This document shows, one piece after another, positions 6,215 to 8,317 of a DNA stretch of 8,317 bases (within the stretch, counting starts at the first letter, position 1; every line of letters starts with the position of its first letter). Where the stretch lies: the NCBI GenBank assembly GCA_964484185.1, contig CAZAEQ010000079.1:1-8317 (forward strand), in the 5' to 3' direction. This stretch comes from F1-120-MAGs238 sp964484185. GTDB taxonomy: Bacteria > Planctomycetota > Phycisphaerae > Phycisphaerales > UBA1924. The position numbers and the translations under genes are program-made. A model generated the notes under the pieces. That model was not told where the DNA came from and did no database searches. It saw nothing but the letters and a program-made list of their open reading frames with translations.

Positions 6215-7668
6215 GGGTTGTCTCGTTTGACAGCTTTGGGTTCAGTTGTCTTGTTGCGAAGGGTTTGAGCGGTCCAGTATTCGGGGAAGCAGGGACGATT
6301 GACGTATTTTCCCCAGCCTTTTTCGGTCTGGAGTTTGTCGTTTTCCCAAAGGATCTTGCCGCGGCTGAAGGTGATTGCGGCGTTGCCCGTGATGGTCATG
6401 CCTTCATAGATATTGAAGTCGACATTCTGGTGGTGGGTCTTGGCGGAGATAGTGCGAGTCTTTTTGGGATCCCACACGACCAGGTCAGCATCGCTTCCGG
6501 GCGCGATTGTGCCCTTCTTGGGATAGATGTTGAAGATCTTGGCGGTGTTCGCGCTGGTGATGGCCACAAACTCGCTTGGAGTCAGTCGACCGGTGCCGAC
6601 GCCGTGATGCCAGAGCACGCCCATGCGATCTTCGATGCCGCCGGTTCCGTTGGGAATCTTGCGGAAGTCGCCAAAGCCTGCGCGTTTTTGGGGTGCACAG
6701 AAACAGCAATGGTCGGTCGCAGTGGTCTGCAGGATTCCACCTTGCAGTCCGCGCCACAGTGCGGCCTGATGTTCCTTCGCGCGGAATGGCGGACTCATGA
6801 CGTGCGCCGCTGCGCGGTCCCAGTTTGGATCGCGGTACACGGATTCATCGATGACTAGATGCTGGGCGAGCACTTCGCCGAAGACTCGCTGGCCTTCAGC
6901 GCGAGCGCGAGCGATAGCTTCCATGGAGTCGAAGCAGGAATTGTGCACGATGTAGATCGGCACGCCCAGGACTTCGGCGATCCGAATCGCTCGATTGGCG
7001 GCCTCTCCTTCCACTTCTGGCGGGCGCGAGAGCGGATGACCTTCGGGGCCGGTGATTCCTTTGTCAAAGACTTCCTTCTGCAGGCGGAAGACCAGTTCAC
7101 CGTTCTCTGCATGGACGGTGCAGATTGCGCCAAGTTCTTTGGCACGCATGAAACTCGAAATCAGAACTTCATCATCGACCATGATCGCGTTCTTGTACGC
7201 CATGAAGTGCTTGAAGCTGTTCACGCCGTGGTCGCGCGTGAGCGTACCCATGTCTTTGGAGACCGAATCATCCCACCAAGTCACCGCCACATGCAGCGAG
7301 TAATCCGCGGCGGACTTTTCAGCCCATCCTCGCCATTTCTTGTACGCCTCGAGCAAACTCTCTTTGGGCGCGGGGATCACAAAGTCGATGATCATGGTCG
7401 TGCCGCCGGCGGCAGCTGCGCTGGTGCCACTGAAGAAGTCTTCGGAGGCGACGGTGCCCATGAACGGAAGTTCCATGTGCGTGTGCGGATCTATGCCGCC
7501 GGGAATGATGTACGCGCCGCTCGCATCGATCACTCGAGTATTCGCCGGCGCGTCAAGCTTGTCCCCCACCCCCATCACCGCTGCCACTGTCTCGCCGACG
7601 ATGAGAACATCTGCTTTGCGTTGATTTTCAGCTGTGACGACGGTGCCGCCGCGGATGAGTGTTGACAT
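6211..7668 (-). CDS. hydA: Dihydropyrimidinase (D-hydantoinase family)
   Basis: This is a full-length (485-residue) cyclic amidohydrolase of the D-hydantoinase/dihydropyrimidinase family, cytosolic and metal-dependent. All binuclear-zinc ligands are visible: His62 and His64 in H-T-H, the carboxylated lysine Lys153 in S-F-K-H-F-M-A-Y-K, His186 in V-H-A-E-N-G, His242 in V-H-N-S-C and Asp319 in T-D-H-C. Substrate-contact positions Tyr158, Ser292 (S-P-P) and Asn340 (I-P-N-G) are also kept. It hydrolyses 5,6-dihydrouracil or dihydrothymine to N-carbamoyl-beta-alanine or N-carbamoyl-beta-aminoisobutyrate. The start ATG has a good AGGAAGG site nine bases upstream. The gene begins 15 bases after the beta-ureidopropionase-like gene and overlaps the next gene by 4 bp, so the three form one transcription unit. 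A hydantoinase of broader specificity is the alternative, but the neighbours favour true dihydropyrimidinase. Confidence 0.93.
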   Translation of the reverse strand: MSTLIRGGTVVTAENQRKADVLIVGETVAAVMGVGDKLDAPANTRVIDASGAYIIPGGIDPHTHMELPFMGTVASEDFFSGTSAAAAGGTTMIIDFVIPAPKESLLEAYKKWRGWAEKSAADYSLHVAVTWWDDSVSKDMGTLTRDHGVNSFKHFMAYKNAIMVDDEVLISSFMRAKELGAICTVHAENGELVFRLQKEVFDKGITGPEGHPLSRPPEVEGEAANRAIRIAEVLGVPIYIVHNSCFDSMEAIARARAEGQRVFGEVLAQHLVIDESVYRDPNWDRAAAHVMSPPFRAKEHQAALWRGLQGGILQTTATDHCCFCAPQKRAGFGDFRKIPNGTGGIEDRMGVLWHHGVGTGRLTPSEFVAITSANTAKIFNIYPKKGTIAPGSDADLVVWDPKKTRTISAKTHHQNVDFNIYEGMTITGNAAITFSRGKILWENDKLQTEKGWGKYVNRPCFPEYWTAQTLRNKTTEPKAVKRDNP

Positions 7669-7683
7669 GGCTTTTTTCCTTCC

Positions 7684-8317
7684 TCAGATCTCGACAATTT
7701 CGTCGTAGGCTTCTGGTCTGCGATCGCGATAGAACTGCCACGTGGAACGGACTTTGTCGATCATGCCCAAGTCGAGATCAGCGACGAGAAGCTCATCGTT
7801 GTCTTCGGATGCTTGAGCGATGGTCTCGCCGCGGGGATTGACGAAATAGCTGGTGCCGTAGAACTTGCCGATGTTCCACGGGGCTTCGGTGCCGACTCGG
7901 TTGATGTTGCCCATGAAGTAGCCGTTGGCCACTGCGTGCGCGGGCTGTTCGATCTTCCAGAGGTACTGGGAGAGACCCGCCGTCGTCGCCGAGGGGTTGA
8001 ACACGATCTCCGCGCCGTTGAGCCCAAGGCAGCGGGCGCCTTCGGGGAAGTGGCGGTCGTAACAGATATAGACACCGACTTTGGCATAGCGGGTCTGGAA
8101 GACAGGGTAGCCGCCGTTTCCAGGTTTAAAGAAGAACTTTTCGAAGAAACCCGGATTCACGTGCGGGATGTGCTGCTTGCGGTACTTACCCAGGTATGTG
8201 CCATCGGCATCGATCACCGCGGCGGTGTTGTACAGCACACCGCTCATCTCGCGTTCGTACACGGGGACGATCATGACCATGTTGTATTTTTGGGCGTACT
8301 TGGACATGAGGTCGCAT
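7684..8317 (-). CDS. Nitrilase-superfamily amidohydrolase, probable beta-ureidopropionase (5' end beyond right edge)
   Basis: The frame stays open to the right edge, giving 211 codons of the C-terminal part; the first visible residues are C-D-L-M-S-K-Y. Counting from that Met (8305-8307), the nitrilase catalytic lysine is Lys44 in Y-R-K-Q-H-I-P and the nucleophile is Cys82 in Y-I-C-Y-D-R-H-F-P-E. The catalytic glutamate should lie upstream, outside the window, so the internal Met is not the start. The segment G-A-E-I-V-F-N-P-S-A-T, then L-W-K-I-E-Q-P, I-N-R-V-G-T-E and F-Y-G-T-S-Y closely follows human beta-ureidopropionase (UPB1), recalled from memory. Such an enzyme hydrolyses N-carbamoyl-beta-alanine to beta-alanine, CO2 and ammonia, the step directly after dihydropyrimidinase, whose gene starts 15 bases downstream. 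The promoter of the operon must lie outside the window. An N-carbamoyl-D-amino acid hydrolase is the main alternative. Confidence 0.88.
   Translation of the reverse strand, partial: CDLMSKYAQKYNMVMIVPVYEREMSGVLYNTAAVIDADGTYLGKYRKQHIPHVNPGFFEKFFFKPGNGGYPVFQTRYAKVGVYICYDRHFPEGARCLGLNGAEIVFNPSATTAGLSQYLWKIEQPAHAVANGYFMGNINRVGTEAPWNIGKFYGTSYFVNPRGETIAQASEDNDELLVADLDLGMIDKVRSTWQFYRDRRPEAYDEIVEI

Noticed and set aside
7168..7210. Extra lysines in the dihydropyrimidinase lysine motif as an unusual active site
   Set aside because: Spacing to His186 shows Lys153 is the normal carboxylated lysine and Lys159 is the usual second lysine of the motif. Nothing is odd.
6859..7665. Plus-strand 268-codon frame opposite dihydropyrimidinase
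   Set aside because: Antisense to a gene with every catalytic metal ligand in place, and it has no recognisable motif.
8305..8307. ATG as the start of the nitrilase-family gene
   Set aside because: The frame remains open to the edge, the upstream residues read like the family, and the catalytic glutamate would be missing with this start.
1..8317. CRISPR arrays, tRNA or rRNA genes, insertion sequences, attachment sites
   Set aside because: No regularly spaced repeats of CRISPR type, no cloverleaf or rRNA signature sequences, no transposase-like frame and no terminal inverted repeats were seen.

Overview
The window is GC-rich and densely coding, and looks like chromosomal bacterial DNA. Nothing in it indicates a plasmid, phage or insertion sequence. 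A free-living, GC-rich, Acidobacteriota-like bacterium is a plausible host. That is an inference from codon use, the style of the encoded proteins and a c-di-AMP riboswitch ahead of a KimA-type transporter; no marker gene is present to settle it.

Layout: (1) 1-760, minus strand: the N-terminal part of a secreted HAF-type repeat protein, cut by the left edge. (2) 921-2240, minus: a class-III PLP aminotransferase. (3) 2241-2602: a control region holding an inverted repeat in the aminotransferase leader, 11-bp phased direct repeats, a good sigma-70-like promoter, a ydaO-type c-di-AMP riboswitch and a long hairpin just before the next start codon. (4) 2603-4612, plus: a KimA-like potassium transporter of the APC superfamily. 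(5) 4613-4726: a short convergent gap with three small inverted repeats. (6) 4727-8317, minus: a tight operon read right to left, beta-ureidopropionase-like nitrilase (5' end outside the window), dihydropyrimidinase, then CoA-acylating (methyl)malonate-semialdehyde dehydrogenase. The last two overlap by 4 bp.

How the genes work together: dihydropyrimidinase opens dihydrouracil or dihydrothymine. The nitrilase-family enzyme removes the carbamoyl group to give beta-alanine or beta-aminoisobutyrate. The class-III aminotransferase can convert these to malonate or methylmalonate semialdehyde, and the dehydrogenase converts those to acetyl-CoA or propionyl-CoA. This is the reductive pyrimidine catabolic route without its first enzyme, dihydropyrimidine dehydrogenase, which is not in the window.

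The transporter between the aminotransferase and the operon is probably not part of this pathway. Its c-di-AMP riboswitch and its conserved KimA potassium-site residues point to potassium homeostasis, not amino acid uptake. The strongest result in the window is this self-contained unit of promoter, riboswitch and transporter. Most other regulatory calls are tentative.
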